Below are positions 1-8,041 of a stretch of DNA of 42,204 nt, in pieces (position 1 is the first letter of the stretch; the number at the start of each line of letters is the position of its first letter). The stretch comes from Bacillota bacterium (GTDB lineage Bacteria; Bacillota; Clostridia; Acetivibrionales; DTU013): NCBI GenBank assembly GCA_023426125.1, contig JAFABI010000040.1, positions 1 through 42,204 on the forward strand. The letters are read 5' to 3'. Under the pieces are notes generated by a model, which was not told the origin of the DNA, did not search any database, and was given only the letters and a program-made list of their open reading frames with translations. Made by a program: the position numbers and the translations under genes.

Positions 1-44
1 GACGGTTCCTGCTGACTCATCGCGATGAGTCAGCAGGAACCGTC
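1..44. repeat. perfect 44-bp palindrome (GACGGTTC hairpin family)
   Basis: Positions 1-22 are the exact reverse complement of 23-44, so the segment can form a 22-bp stem with almost no loop. The outer ends read GACGGTTCC / GGAACCGTC and are followed by CCCCTTGACT. The same ends recur in the hairpin at 23746-23809. The element may extend left of the window. It begins 23 bp beyond the stop codon of the MoxR gene and could act as that gene's 3' structure, but no U-run follows. Confidence 0.9.
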
Positions 45-66
45 CCCCTTGACTCCCCTTTGACTC

Positions 67-1032
67 TCAAATATCTTCCACCGGCACCGGCACTTTTTTC
101 AGGATGTCGGAAATTGCCGTTTCCGCATTGGCCGTACCGCCCGATATCGCATGGCCCTTCAGCAGGATTCTGTGCGCCAGGACCGGAATCGCCATGTACT
201 TGACGTCGTCGGGACTCACATATTCCCGGCCCTCCAGCAAAGCCCTAACCTGGGAGGCCTTCATAAGGGCCAGGCTTCCGCGGGGACTTACGCCAAGGGC
301 AATTCCGTCATTTTTTCTGGTAGCTTCAATGATTTTCATAATGTAACCCTTCAGCGCGTCATTGACAATCACTTTCTGGAAGGAATTCCGCGCATTTACG
401 ACTTCTTCTGCGGAAGCTACGCATTCAAGGTCCGTAAAAGGATCCGAGGCATGAAATCTGGATAAAAGCTCCAGGCCTTGCTCATACGTCGGATATCCGA
501 CCCTGATTCGAAGAAGGAACCTGTCCAGCTGGGCCTCAGGCAAAGGAAAGGTGCCTCTGGTTTCAACGGGATTCTGTGTGGCGATTACAAAGAATGGCTG
601 CCCCAATGGCCGGGTTACGCCGTCGACGGTCACCTGGCGTTCCTCCATGCATTCCAGAAGGCTTGACTGGGTTCTGGGCGTAGCTCTGTTGATTTCGTCG
701 GCCAGGACGATATTGGCAAAAAGAGGGCCGGGTCTGAAAACAAATTCATTGGTTTTCTGATCAAAGTAATTGATCCCCGTCAGGTCGGATGGAAGCAGGT
801 CGGGAGTAAACTGTATCCGCTTGAAATCGCAGTCCACAGACCTGGCAAGACACCTGGCCAGCATTGTCTTGCCTACGCCGGGCACATCCTCCAGCAGTAC
901 ATGGCCGGAACAGATCAAAGTCAATACCACCAGATCGATGATGTCGTCTTTTCCGATAATGACCTTTGCAACATTTCCTTTAATCCGGTCCGCCAATTGC
1001 TTTATTTCTCCAAGCTCCATTTTACCCTCCAT
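67..1032 (-). CDS. MoxR family AAA+ ATPase
   Basis: MoxR-type AAA+ ATPase, a cytoplasmic chaperone-like ATPase thought to help assemble or activate protein complexes, commonly paired with a DUF58 and a transglutaminase-like protein. With the start used here, Walker A (GVGKT) is at about residues 52-56 and Walker B (VLADE) at about 109-113, followed by the conserved INRATPRTQ segment and the sensor-1 region ATQNP. The C-terminal lid domain is complete (about 320 residues, normal for the family). Three in-frame ATGs (1047, 1032, 1020) lie close together. The one at 1032 has GGAGG eight bases upstream; 1020 is nearly as good. No DUF58 partner is visible, because the window ends 66 bp past the stop and that space holds a palindrome. 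Family assignment is secure; the substrate is unknown. Confidence 0.93.
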   Translation of the reverse strand: MEGKMELGEIKQLADRIKGNVAKVIIGKDDIIDLVVLTLICSGHVLLEDVPGVGKTMLARCLARSVDCDFKRIQFTPDLLPSDLTGINYFDQKTNEFVFRPGPLFANIVLADEINRATPRTQSSLLECMEERQVTVDGVTRPLGQPFFVIATQNPVETRGTFPLPEAQLDRFLLRIRVGYPTYEQGLELLSRFHASDPFTDLECVASAEEVVNARNSFQKVIVNDALKGYIMKIIEATRKNDGIALGVSPRGSLALMKASQVRALLEGREYVSPDDVKYMAIPVLAHRILLKGHAISGGTANAETAISDILKKVPVPVEDI

Positions 1033-1103
1033 GTCTCTTTCCTCCATTTTCTTTTCGTGTTAATCCGGAAAACCAAGTCCTATGTCATTGGTATATGCAA
1101 GAA

Positions 1104-1213
1104 CAACCCTTGGCCGTCCGGAATTGGAGGACGGTTCTTTGTCCGCCAACCGGGTGCATATTATCCAACTGTTGTGTACTACTTTATGCGGACGCGCAAT
1201 GCGCACCCCTACA
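1104..1213. repeat. TGTAGGGG palindromic element, degraded copy
   Basis: The right end (1190-1213) carries the GGACGCGCAATGCGC palindrome followed by a CCCCTACA terminus. The left end is worn and only TTGGCCGTCC (near 1110-1119) can be recognised. It lies 14 bp beyond the stop codon of the serine hydrolase gene. A small CCGTCC/GGACGG hairpin is at 1114-1134. Confidence 0.6.
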
Positions 1214-1226
1214 CTATTCTTCATAC

Positions 1227-2360
1227 CTAGTCTTTAATTGCAGGTATGATATATTTTTTTAAAACTTCGATACGTTTTTTATCCGTCATCGGAACAGGCG
1301 TATCGGGGATTGCAGTCAGCACTACCACAAGGTCCAGTTCGGGAATCACATTGATACTCTGCCCGCCGTACCCCAGGGCTGAATACATATAGTAGCCGGT
1401 TTCCCCATTAATCCACCACTTATAGCCATATCCGTTGACATATCCCCCGTCCTCTTCCTTATTGAAATCATACATGACGGAGGTGGATTCCTTCACCCAT
1501 TCTTCAGGAACAAGCTGCTTTCCCTCCCATTTCCCGTTATTCAGGTAAAGGTATCCGAATTTGGCCATATCCCTGGGCCTGAGAAAAAGGTTGGCATATC
1601 CGGTATAGTAGCCGGACGGGTCCTGGGACCACTTTTTATTCTGTATGTCCATCGGCTGAAACAGGAACTTCTCGGCGAAATCGTATGTACTCATGCCGGT
1701 GGCCTCCGTTAACAGTGCCGACAGCATATGGCTTGCGGAATTGGCATACTGGAACTTCTCCCCGGGCCTGTAGTTCAGCGGCAGCCGGAAGGCAAATTCC
1801 ATCCAGTCTTTGCTGTTGGTCCATTGGGCCAGGTCTTCCAGAAAACCCGGCGTCATTGTCAGGAGATGCTTGATGGTAATGTCTCCCCAGCCTTTATCCG
1901 CGGCATTTGAAACATAAGAAGGGAAATATTTGCCCAGCTTGTCTTCGGTGTTTCCGATATAGCCTTCACGGATGGCAATGCCTGTTAGTGCGGAGATAAC
2001 GCTTTTCGTAACTGAAAAAACATTGTTATAGACATCGGGGGTATTTTTATCATAATACTTTTCATATACGATATTCCCGTGCCGCATGACGATAAAGCTG
2101 CAGATAGAGGTAGTCGAAAAATAACTGTCGGCTTGCTTTAAAAGCTCCGGGTCCATTTTCTGTTCTTCGGGGGAGGATTGTTCCATGCTCTTTTCCGGAA
2201 TGTCCTGCTCCTGGCTTCGACGTTTCTCCAGATCAGAAAAAAAGGCAAGAAGTGATATGGCAACAGATATGCACAAAATTACAGCGATGGCAATCAGTTC
2301 CCGGATGGTTTTGCTTGACAGGTTTTTTAAAAAAAACTTCACTCTGCCCGGCAGATTCAA
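1227..2360 (-). CDS. membrane-anchored serine hydrolase, beta-lactamase class C / PBP4 type
   Basis: Serine hydrolase of the beta-lactamase class C fold (esterases, D-aminopeptidases, penicillin-binding-like enzymes). It has one N-terminal membrane anchor at about residues 22-41, a charged Glu/Gln-rich linker at 43-75, then the catalytic domain. The nucleophile motif SVTK is at 116-119 (Ser116, Lys119), the second motif Y-A-N at 205-207, and an ALGYGGQ segment at 328-334 takes the place of the K/H-x-G motif. The domain is therefore most likely outside the cell. The start is TTG, with a GAGGG about nine bases before it; no ATG fits. The true substrate cannot be told from sequence, and a real beta-lactamase role is unlikely. 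Stop TAG lies 14 bp from a dispersed repeat. Confidence 0.88.
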   Translation of the reverse strand: MNLPGRVKFFLKNLSSKTIRELIAIAVILCISVAISLLAFFSDLEKRRSQEQDIPEKSMEQSSPEEQKMDPELLKQADSYFSTTSICSFIVMRHGNIVYEKYYDKNTPDVYNNVFSVTKSVISALTGIAIREGYIGNTEDKLGKYFPSYVSNAADKGWGDITIKHLLTMTPGFLEDLAQWTNSKDWMEFAFRLPLNYRPGEKFQYANSASHMLSALLTEATGMSTYDFAEKFLFQPMDIQNKKWSQDPSGYYTGYANLFLRPRDMAKFGYLYLNNGKWEGKQLVPEEWVKESTSVMYDFNKEEDGGYVNGYGYKWWINGETGYYMYSALGYGGQSINVIPELDLVVVLTAIPDTPVPMTDKKRIEVLKKYIIPAIKD

Positions 2361-2565
2361 AAATTATCACCCTCTATAACGGTTTAATACTATCATTTAC
2401 TATCGTCCATGGCAAGTGTTCTTTTTCCGGTAAAAGGTAGTTTTTTTTGTGATGAAATACCCTAAAGATGAAAATAATATGACTGTAGTGACAAGTCACA
2501 GGAAAACGAACAGGAAATCCCGAGTATGCCGTTTAAGCCGGCAAACCCGGGAAATGGAGGAAACA

Positions 2566-2976
2566 ATGGACGACAGAGAAAAAAATGAGACCGGAGAGGA
2601 TGCCAAAAATATGAGACCCGGCAGTACTTACGGCAGCAATACGCTAAGCATCCATGAGCCTTTGCCGTTATGGTATATCAAGTCCAGGAACGCTATTTAT
2701 TATGTTCTGGGCGTTATTGAAATACTGCTCGCCTTCCGCTTTTTGTTCAAGCTTCTGGGTGCAAACCAGGCCAGCGGCTTTGTTTCATTTATATACACCA
2801 TCACAGGCATACTGGTAGCGCCCTTCAAAGGTATCTTCACTACCTTTGTCACCGAAGGCCTGTCTACCCGGTCGGTATTTGAACCGGCGGTTATCATCGC
2901 CTTAATCGTATACGCCATCATTGCCTGGGGTCTGGTAAGGCTGATAAAGCTTAAAGCCGCCAGGGACGGTCATTAA
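2566..2976 (+). CDS. YggT family membrane protein
   Basis: Small integral membrane protein of the YggT family (136 residues). Family members sit near cell division or osmotic stress genes in other bacteria, but their function is poorly defined. After a hydrophilic N-terminus (1-40) there is a membrane segment at about 43-65, the conserved YggT core (GFVSFIYTITGILVAPFKGIF, quoted by position 71-91), and a second membrane segment at about 105-127. The reading frame is open upstream to an ATG at 2449, but the ATG at 2566 is preceded by GGAGG with a five-base gap and is much the better start. It is a single gene between a minus-strand hydrolase and a GntR remnant. No clear terminator follows. Confidence 0.85.
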   Translation: MDDREKNETGEDAKNMRPGSTYGSNTLSIHEPLPLWYIKSRNAIYYVLGVIEILLAFRFLFKLLGANQASGFVSFIYTITGILVAPFKGIFTTFVTEGLSTRSVFEPAVIIALIVYAIIAWGLVRLIKLKAARDGH

Positions 2977-3128
2977 AAGTGACCATCCTCAGCCTCTTTC
3001 AAAGCGCCTTCCGCCTCCCTCTTAAATGCTTCATCCATGATTGCCTTTGTAGCTGTAGCACCGAATCGAATTGTGCCAGCGGCTCTAACCGTCAGCTTTT
3101 CAGCAAGGAAACCATTGCGGCGTCCGGA

Positions 3129-3221
3129 GATACTCCGGTGTACCAGCGCATTTTGGCCCTGATCAGACACCCCATCCGTTCCGGACAATTGAAACCGGGA
3201 GAAATGCTCCCCCCAGAATCA
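3129..3221 (+). pseudogene. GntR-family regulator remnant, cut by a repeat
   Basis: About 31 codons match the start of a GntR winged-helix domain: TPVYQRILALIRHPIRSG followed by QLKPGEMLPPES. In intact GntR proteins this is followed by R-x-L-A and the recognition helix. Here the frame instead enters a TGTAGGGG-family repeat exactly after PPESK, and nothing GntR-like continues on the far side. No start codon with a ribosome binding site is evident. The stretch 2977-3128 before it holds no gene I can support. The remnant may be the former regulator of the SGNH hydrolase downstream (inference). Confidence 0.7.
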
Positions 3222-3326
3222 AAGGGCGGCCACTGGCCGTCCGCCCAGGACATCAGAATCACTGGAGGGTCGTATGGCGTTTATTTTCATAAATTGCATC
3301 TATACGGCGCAATACGCGCTCCTACA
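3222..3326. repeat. TGTAGGGG palindromic element inside the GntR remnant
   Basis: The left end has GGGCGGCCACTGGCCGTCC, and the right end has a GGCGCAATACGCGCT palindrome closing in CCTACA. An ATTGCATCT core precedes the right-end palindrome, as in the copies at 14963-15063 and 32492-32569. The insertion point interrupts GntR coding sequence, which shows that this family is or was mobile. Confidence 0.75.
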
Positions 3327-3430
3327 GAGGTAGAGGATATTTTTGTGCCTCGTTACAAGTTTGCGCTGAGATTGTTGCTCCCTTATGATATAATGTATGC
3401 CATACATTCGAACATAGGGAGGCATATTCC

Positions 3431-4522
3431 ATGGAAATATACAACCATCGTGGAAATCTGGAAAGAACGAAAGACGCTATCGCAAAAGGCAAACTTACCG
3501 TAGGTTTTATCGGAGGCTCCATCACCGATGCCAGGTCGGGCAGCAATTGGCCGGAACCTGTTGCCGCATGGCTTATCCATAAGTTTCCCAACCTCCGCAT
3601 CCAGATTGAAAATGCAGCCATCGGCGCAACCGGGAGTGAACTGGCGGTATTCCGGGCAAAACGGGATTTGATCGACAGGGGCTGCGACCTTGTATTTGTC
3701 GAATTTGCAGTCAATGATTTCTGGGAACCCACAGAGAGGCGGAGCCGGACACGCGAAGGGTTGATCCGCAAACTGCTGGGGGATGGAAAAAGAGACGTCG
3801 TCATCGTATATACTTATTGCCAGGATATGTACAAAGATATGTCGGAAGGCAGACAACCGTCTTCTATCGAAGAATTTGAACTGCTTGCAGCCCATTATAA
3901 CGTAGGTTCCGTGTGGATGGGCCTTTATGCTCTGGAGGAAGTGAAACGCGGAGGGATGCGCTGGGAAGAATGGCTTCCCGATTCACTCCACCCCCAGAGC
4001 AGGGGCAGCTTTAGCTATGGGCAAAGTGTGAATGCATTTCTTGAGAGGGAGCTCCTTCAAAACACTCCGGCGAGTCCTATTCTGTCAGGAGACAGCTTAC
4101 CGGATCCATTGTCGCAAAGACATTGGGGCGATACTTCTTTCATCCCCTTTGACGAGGTAAAGCTGGAAGGACCCTGGCTGATAAAGCGCTGGCCTTACCT
4201 GGTATGGATGGACCAGGTGCTTTCCACGTCGGCGCCGGGTGCAAAACTGTCCTTTACCTTTGAGGGAAGGGGATTATCCCTTGGATTTGATTTTGGCAAA
4301 GCTTCCTCGGAATTCAAGTACCGCATGGACGGTGGAAATTGGGAAGAGGCAGTTCGCGACCGTCCGTCATGGTGCGGTGAAATGAACTGGTTCAGGGTAT
4401 TCAATGCAGGGGATGATCTGGACTCAGGCAGACACATCTTTGAATTGGAAGTGATTCACGGCAATAAACCTGAATGTACCGGCAGCCACTTCAATCTGGC
4501 ATTTATCGGCATTGTGCGGTAA
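3431..4522 (+). CDS. SGNH/GDSL-type hydrolase with C-terminal beta domain
   Basis: SGNH hydrolase, an esterase-like family that often removes acetyl groups from carbohydrates. Block I is GFIGGSITDA with Ser30 as the likely nucleophile, block II glycine falls in NAAIGATGSE (about 61-70), block III is FAVNDFW (Asn95), and block V is LPDSLHP (Asp184, His187). Residues 1-200 form the catalytic domain. Residues about 230-363 look like a separate beta-rich domain, perhaps carbohydrate binding. No signal peptide is seen, so it probably acts in the cytoplasm. AGGGAGG lies nine bases before the ATG. The gene is followed by an intrinsic terminator and faces the GH50-like gene. A role in deacylating the imported oligosaccharide is inferred from the neighbours only. 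Confidence 0.88.
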   Translation: MEIYNHRGNLERTKDAIAKGKLTVGFIGGSITDARSGSNWPEPVAAWLIHKFPNLRIQIENAAIGATGSELAVFRAKRDLIDRGCDLVFVEFAVNDFWEPTERRSRTREGLIRKLLGDGKRDVVIVYTYCQDMYKDMSEGRQPSSIEEFELLAAHYNVGSVWMGLYALEEVKRGGMRWEEWLPDSLHPQSRGSFSYGQSVNAFLERELLQNTPASPILSGDSLPDPLSQRHWGDTSFIPFDEVKLEGPWLIKRWPYLVWMDQVLSTSAPGAKLSFTFEGRGLSLGFDFGKASSEFKYRMDGGNWEEAVRDRPSWCGEMNWFRVFNAGDDLDSGRHIFELEVIHGNKPECTGSHFNLAFIGIVR

Positions 4523-4575
4523 TTTGCCGCCGTCAAGAGAGCCACTTGCAGCTTTGGTCCAATTGGTCCAATAGG

Positions 4576-4610
4576 AAAACAGGCAGAAAAACCGCTCCTG
4601 CCTGTTTTTT
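4576..4610 (+). terminator. intrinsic terminator of the SGNH hydrolase gene
   Basis: An 11-bp stem (AAAACAGGCAG at 4576-4586 pairs with CTGCCTGTTTT at 4598-4608) runs into a T-run, 54 bp past the stop codon. Confidence 0.88.
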
Positions 4611-4738
4611 GTTCTCGTTATAACGACCTAATTTAAGTTGAGATACAGCATAAATTCAATCCCTGTCAGCTTCCTATGGTATGCTTCCTATGGGCGCCGG
4701 CCTGATTTGACCTGTTGGAGGTTTTTTTCCATGACCCT

Positions 4739-6004
4739 CTATTTTTTTACCGTATTCGGGGCATAACGGTGAAGAATGGATACATTCGCCTCCCTGACCG
4801 CTTCTGCGAATTCCTCCCACAGCCTGTCCTTAACATCGTATAATCCGTAATTTCCAATGAGTCCATGAACATTGCCGGAAAAATCATACAGCGCAAACCA
4901 ATGTGTGCCGATCAGAAAATCCAGGTCAAACGCTTCGTTGACAAAACGCTTGTAATACTCCCCTCTCTTTTTCTGGTCACGCACAAGGACACTCTGCGCG
5001 CCATTGGTGCTGGTTAAAAACCCTGCTTCCCTTCCGGCGCAAAAGCTGAATTCCGTAATCATCACAGGCTTGCCCGTAATCGCATGGACATGCTTGAGAT
5101 AGTCCCTGTATTTACCCAGGTGGTCATAAAAGTTTACGGATATCACATCCGCATAATTTGCCATGACCTCCAGCACTACCCTGGGAGTTGTAGCTCCGGC
5201 AAACCGGCATCCCAGGTTAAGCCTGCCGGGGTCATATTCTTTCAGGATCCTGGACGTGGTACTGAAATACTTCTCGGCAATAAGTCTTAAAAACTCTGTT
5301 TTATCCTGCTGGAAGACATCTTCGTCAACAGTATAATGCTGCAGGTGCAATAGGTCGTCAAACCCGGTATATTCGCTCTGCCATATACCATTCAAGCACT
5401 CGATGGTTTTATACCTGTCTTTCAGAAAGCCGACCCACGCCTTCTTTCCATAGGAGGTTTCCGGTTTCTCTATGTAATCGTCGACCAATCCGGTTTCCTT
5501 CGACTCACCCCCCGGCTGGTTGCTTCCCCAGTATCCGCCGCTCCCCCACCAGTGAAGCTCATTGTCGGTATAATAGCCGATGAGTCCCCTGTCTTTAAAC
5601 AATGCTTCGCCTTTTCCATAAAAGCAGTCGATCATTACCTTATGGGCAGACATTTCGAAACTGGGGTCGAATACGTCGGGAAAGCCCACGCCCCATACAT
5701 TGTTTGCCTTAGCGGCATGTGCGGACATTCTCAGCTCCACCGTCTTGGGATAGCCATTTCCCCAGAAATACATGTGGTGCCACGCTCCCAGTGTGTTGAA
5801 GCCCAGCTCCCGGATGCCGGCCAGCTTGCCTTTTGCCCATTTTTCGAACCATGCCGGGCCATCCTCATATTTTAATGCAGTACTGTCCAGCTCCACATCG
5901 GTCATCGTTACACAATCCACTCCCAGCGAATAAAAACGCCGATCGTCAGCATCGATCAACCACCACCTGCCGTCTTCTTTCCTTGTTTCATAATATCCGG
6001 ACAT
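4739..6004 (-). CDS. GH50/GH42-like glycoside hydrolase (clan GH-A)
   Basis: Putative retaining glycoside hydrolase of the GH-A (TIM barrel) clan, resembling beta-agarase/GH50-type proteins: FYSLGVD near the start, a WHHMYFWGNGYPK region (75-87), and FPDVFDPSF (108-116). The likely acid/base is Glu149 in TDNEL and the likely nucleophile Glu318 in PVMITEFSF. The protein is 421 residues and has no signal peptide, so it should act in the cytoplasm on imported oligosaccharide. The frame is open to a TTG at 6043, but ATG 6004 has AGGAGGG six bases upstream and is preferred. It is the last gene of the uptake run, 55 bp after the second permease. The exact specificity is not readable from sequence; agarolytic activity should not be assumed. 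Confidence 0.8.
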   Translation of the reverse strand: MSGYYETRKEDGRWWLIDADDRRFYSLGVDCVTMTDVELDSTALKYEDGPAWFEKWAKGKLAGIRELGFNTLGAWHHMYFWGNGYPKTVELRMSAHAAKANNVWGVGFPDVFDPSFEMSAHKVMIDCFYGKGEALFKDRGLIGYYTDNELHWWGSGGYWGSNQPGGESKETGLVDDYIEKPETSYGKKAWVGFLKDRYKTIECLNGIWQSEYTGFDDLLHLQHYTVDEDVFQQDKTEFLRLIAEKYFSTTSRILKEYDPGRLNLGCRFAGATTPRVVLEVMANYADVISVNFYDHLGKYRDYLKHVHAITGKPVMITEFSFCAGREAGFLTSTNGAQSVLVRDQKKRGEYYKRFVNEAFDLDFLIGTHWFALYDFSGNVHGLIGNYGLYDVKDRLWEEFAEAVREANVSILHRYAPNTVKK

Positions 6005-6059
6005 ACATAACCCTCCTGTGCCTTCTTCATCTATTCGTTTCAATTATTTGCATTAATGC

Positions 6060-6938
6060 TTATTCCTTGACTGCTCCTAAAACAATCCCTTTGACAAAAT
6101 ATTTCTGCAGGAAGGGATATACCAGGAGGATGGGCAGGGCTCCGATAAAAATCTGCGCCGCTTTGACTGTACGCTGGGATATGTTTTCGATATCCTTGGG
6201 ATCTACATTCAGCTTTGAGAAGTCCAGCTGAACGATGATTGTCTGCAGCAGCGTCGCAAGAGGATAGTTTCCGGCGTCTGTCATATAGATCATACCGTCA
6301 AACCATGAGTTCCAATGACTTACCATGGTAAACAAGGACAATGTAGCCAGCGCGGGAGGCGACAAAGGTAAGAATACTTTAAGCATTGTCACTATCTCGC
6401 TTGCTCCGTCGATCAAAGCCGCCTCCTCCAGTTCCTTCGGTATACCCCGGAAAAAATTAAGCAGTATGATGATGGACCATACCTCCACTGCTCCCGGGAG
6501 TACCAGTGCCCAGATTGAATTCCTCAATCCCAGTTCCGTGATTAAAATATAGTTGGGTACAAGCCCTCCTGAAAAAAGCATGGTGAATACAAAAAACCAC
6601 ATATAAACGCTTCGTCCCTTAAAGGCTCTGGAATCCTTTGACAGCGGGTATGCCGTCATGGTCGTGAAAAACAGAAAAAGTACTGTCCCTATAACGGTCC
6701 GGACTGTCGATACCTGGATGGAACGCAGGAAATTCCGATTAACCATGGTTTCCTTAAATGCATCCACCGTAAAATCTACCGGCCAGAGATCGACCATATT
6801 TGCGGCAGCCGCCGCTTTGCCGCTGAAGGATACGGCCAGTACATGAATTAAAGGCAAAACACAAAGAATCGATAACAACAGAAGAAAACATGTATTAAAT
6901 ACGTTAAAAGCCCGGTAGCCCAATGTTTTGTGACTCAC
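6060..6938 (-). CDS. carbohydrate ABC transporter permease, YtcP/LplC type
   Basis: Inner-membrane permease of a CUT1-type sugar importer, related to YtcP/LplC. It has six predicted membrane segments, and the EAA loop (EEAALIDGASE, then about ten residues to a proline-rich turn) contacts the ATPase. An ATG at 6956 opens the frame but has no ribosome binding site. GTG 6938 has AAGGAG seven bases upstream and gives 292 residues, the usual family length, so it is preferred. The gene starts 27 bp after the other permease ends, and the two should form a heterodimer. No ATPase gene is present in the window; systems of this type normally borrow a shared MsmX-like ATPase encoded elsewhere. Confidence 0.93.
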   Translation of the reverse strand: MSHKTLGYRAFNVFNTCFLLLLSILCVLPLIHVLAVSFSGKAAAAANMVDLWPVDFTVDAFKETMVNRNFLRSIQVSTVRTVIGTVLFLFFTTMTAYPLSKDSRAFKGRSVYMWFFVFTMLFSGGLVPNYILITELGLRNSIWALVLPGAVEVWSIIILLNFFRGIPKELEEAALIDGASEIVTMLKVFLPLSPPALATLSLFTMVSHWNSWFDGMIYMTDAGNYPLATLLQTIIVQLDFSKLNVDPKDIENISQRTVKAAQIFIGALPILLVYPFLQKYFVKGIVLGAVKE

Positions 6939-6965
6939 AGCCGGTCTCCTTTCCATAAGTGCAAG

Positions 6966-7892
6966 CTAGAAAATCCGGTAATTGGCCAAGACCGACGCCA
7001 TCCGGTATGAAATGATGATCATGAGCATCCCGATCACTGATTTGAACAATCCCACGGCTGTCCCAAAGCCCATATTACCGTTGATGATGGAAATACGGTA
7101 AACATAGGTGTCGATAATATCGCCCTTTGAATAGACCAGGGGGTTGTACAGGTTGAATATCTGGTCAAAGCCTGCATTAAGAACGCTTCGCATCGAGAGG
7201 GCGGCAATAACGATGGTTATTGGCATAATACCCGGAATGGTGATATGGAGGGTCTGCTTCCAGCGGCTTGCGCCATCCATCAAAGCAGCCTCATATAACG
7301 ACGGATTTATTCCGGCTAATGCCGCTAAATAGATTATTGCTCCAAACCCAAATTCTTTCCAGGCGTGACTGATAACTACCGTAGCTCTGAACCAGTTCCC
7401 ATCGCCAAGAAAAAACACCGGCTGGACACCGGGGATCAATTGCAGCAGCCTGTTCACGATTCCCCCGTCAACGGAAAGCATGTCGATGAGTATACCGCCG
7501 AGAATAACCCAGGAAAGGAAATGCGGGAGGTACACCATGGTCTGTATCATCCGCTTGAGTCTCATCTTTACGACTTCGTTAAGAAGAAGAGAAAAAACAA
7601 AGGGTGCAATCAATCCGGCGATTATTTTAAAGCCGGAGATGATCAACGTATTCCACATCACCTGTATGCTGTACTGCAGTTCAAATATTCTGGCGAAATT
7701 CTTCAGCCCCACCCAGGGTGAATTGGCAAAGCCCAACCACGGCTTGAAATCCTGGAATGCAATAACAGCACCGCCCATGGGTATATAGGCAAAGATGACG
7801 GTGAGGAGTACGGCAGGAACCAGCATCAGGTGCAGCGGCCAGTTCCGTTTCATATTCCATTTTACTTTTTCTCGAATGATCGCTTTTTGCAT
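6966..7892 (-). CDS. carbohydrate ABC transporter permease, LplB type
   Basis: Partner permease of the same importer, LplB/YtcO-like, with six membrane segments. The EAA loop EAALMDGASRWKQTLHITIP is at about residues 201-220. The frame stays open upstream to 8000, but that extension is translated intergenic sequence. The ATG at 7892, with an AAGGAG about 13 bases upstream, gives 308 residues, as in relatives. It follows the solute-binding protein gene by about 150 bp and precedes the second permease by 27 bp, so all belong to one transcript. Confidence 0.92.
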   Translation of the reverse strand: MQKAIIREKVKWNMKRNWPLHLMLVPAVLLTVIFAYIPMGGAVIAFQDFKPWLGFANSPWVGLKNFARIFELQYSIQVMWNTLIISGFKIIAGLIAPFVFSLLLNEVVKMRLKRMIQTMVYLPHFLSWVILGGILIDMLSVDGGIVNRLLQLIPGVQPVFFLGDGNWFRATVVISHAWKEFGFGAIIYLAALAGINPSLYEAALMDGASRWKQTLHITIPGIMPITIVIAALSMRSVLNAGFDQIFNLYNPLVYSKGDIIDTYVYRISIINGNMGFGTAVGLFKSVIGMLMIIISYRMASVLANYRIF

Positions 7893-8041
7893 TCGTCTAC
7901 TACGCTCCTTTGTCCGGACCAATCCCCGGATTTCCAAATGACTTAAGTAAAACCGCAGGGGTGAATGTTCCCGTCCACCAGCCCTTAATACGGGGGGCAT
8001 GGCGAATGCCCCCCTATCCTGCCGTCATCTTGCCTGAACAA

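Noticed and set aside
1227..2360. Annotation as a true beta-lactamase resistance gene
   Set aside because: The fold is right, but it is membrane-anchored, lacks the usual third motif and resembles general serine hydrolases more than AmpC.
2973..3188. Minus-strand frame whose last ~45 residues look protein-like and charged (AEKLTVRAAGTIRFGATATK and onward)
   Set aside because: I could not assign it to a family, its first part is the antisense of the GntR remnant, and it has no ribosome binding site. It may be a gene fragment, but the evidence is too thin.
4739..6004. Firm call as a beta-agarase
   Set aside because: Sequence resemblance is to the GH50/GH42-like fold in general; no agar-specific residues or other agar genes can be shown.
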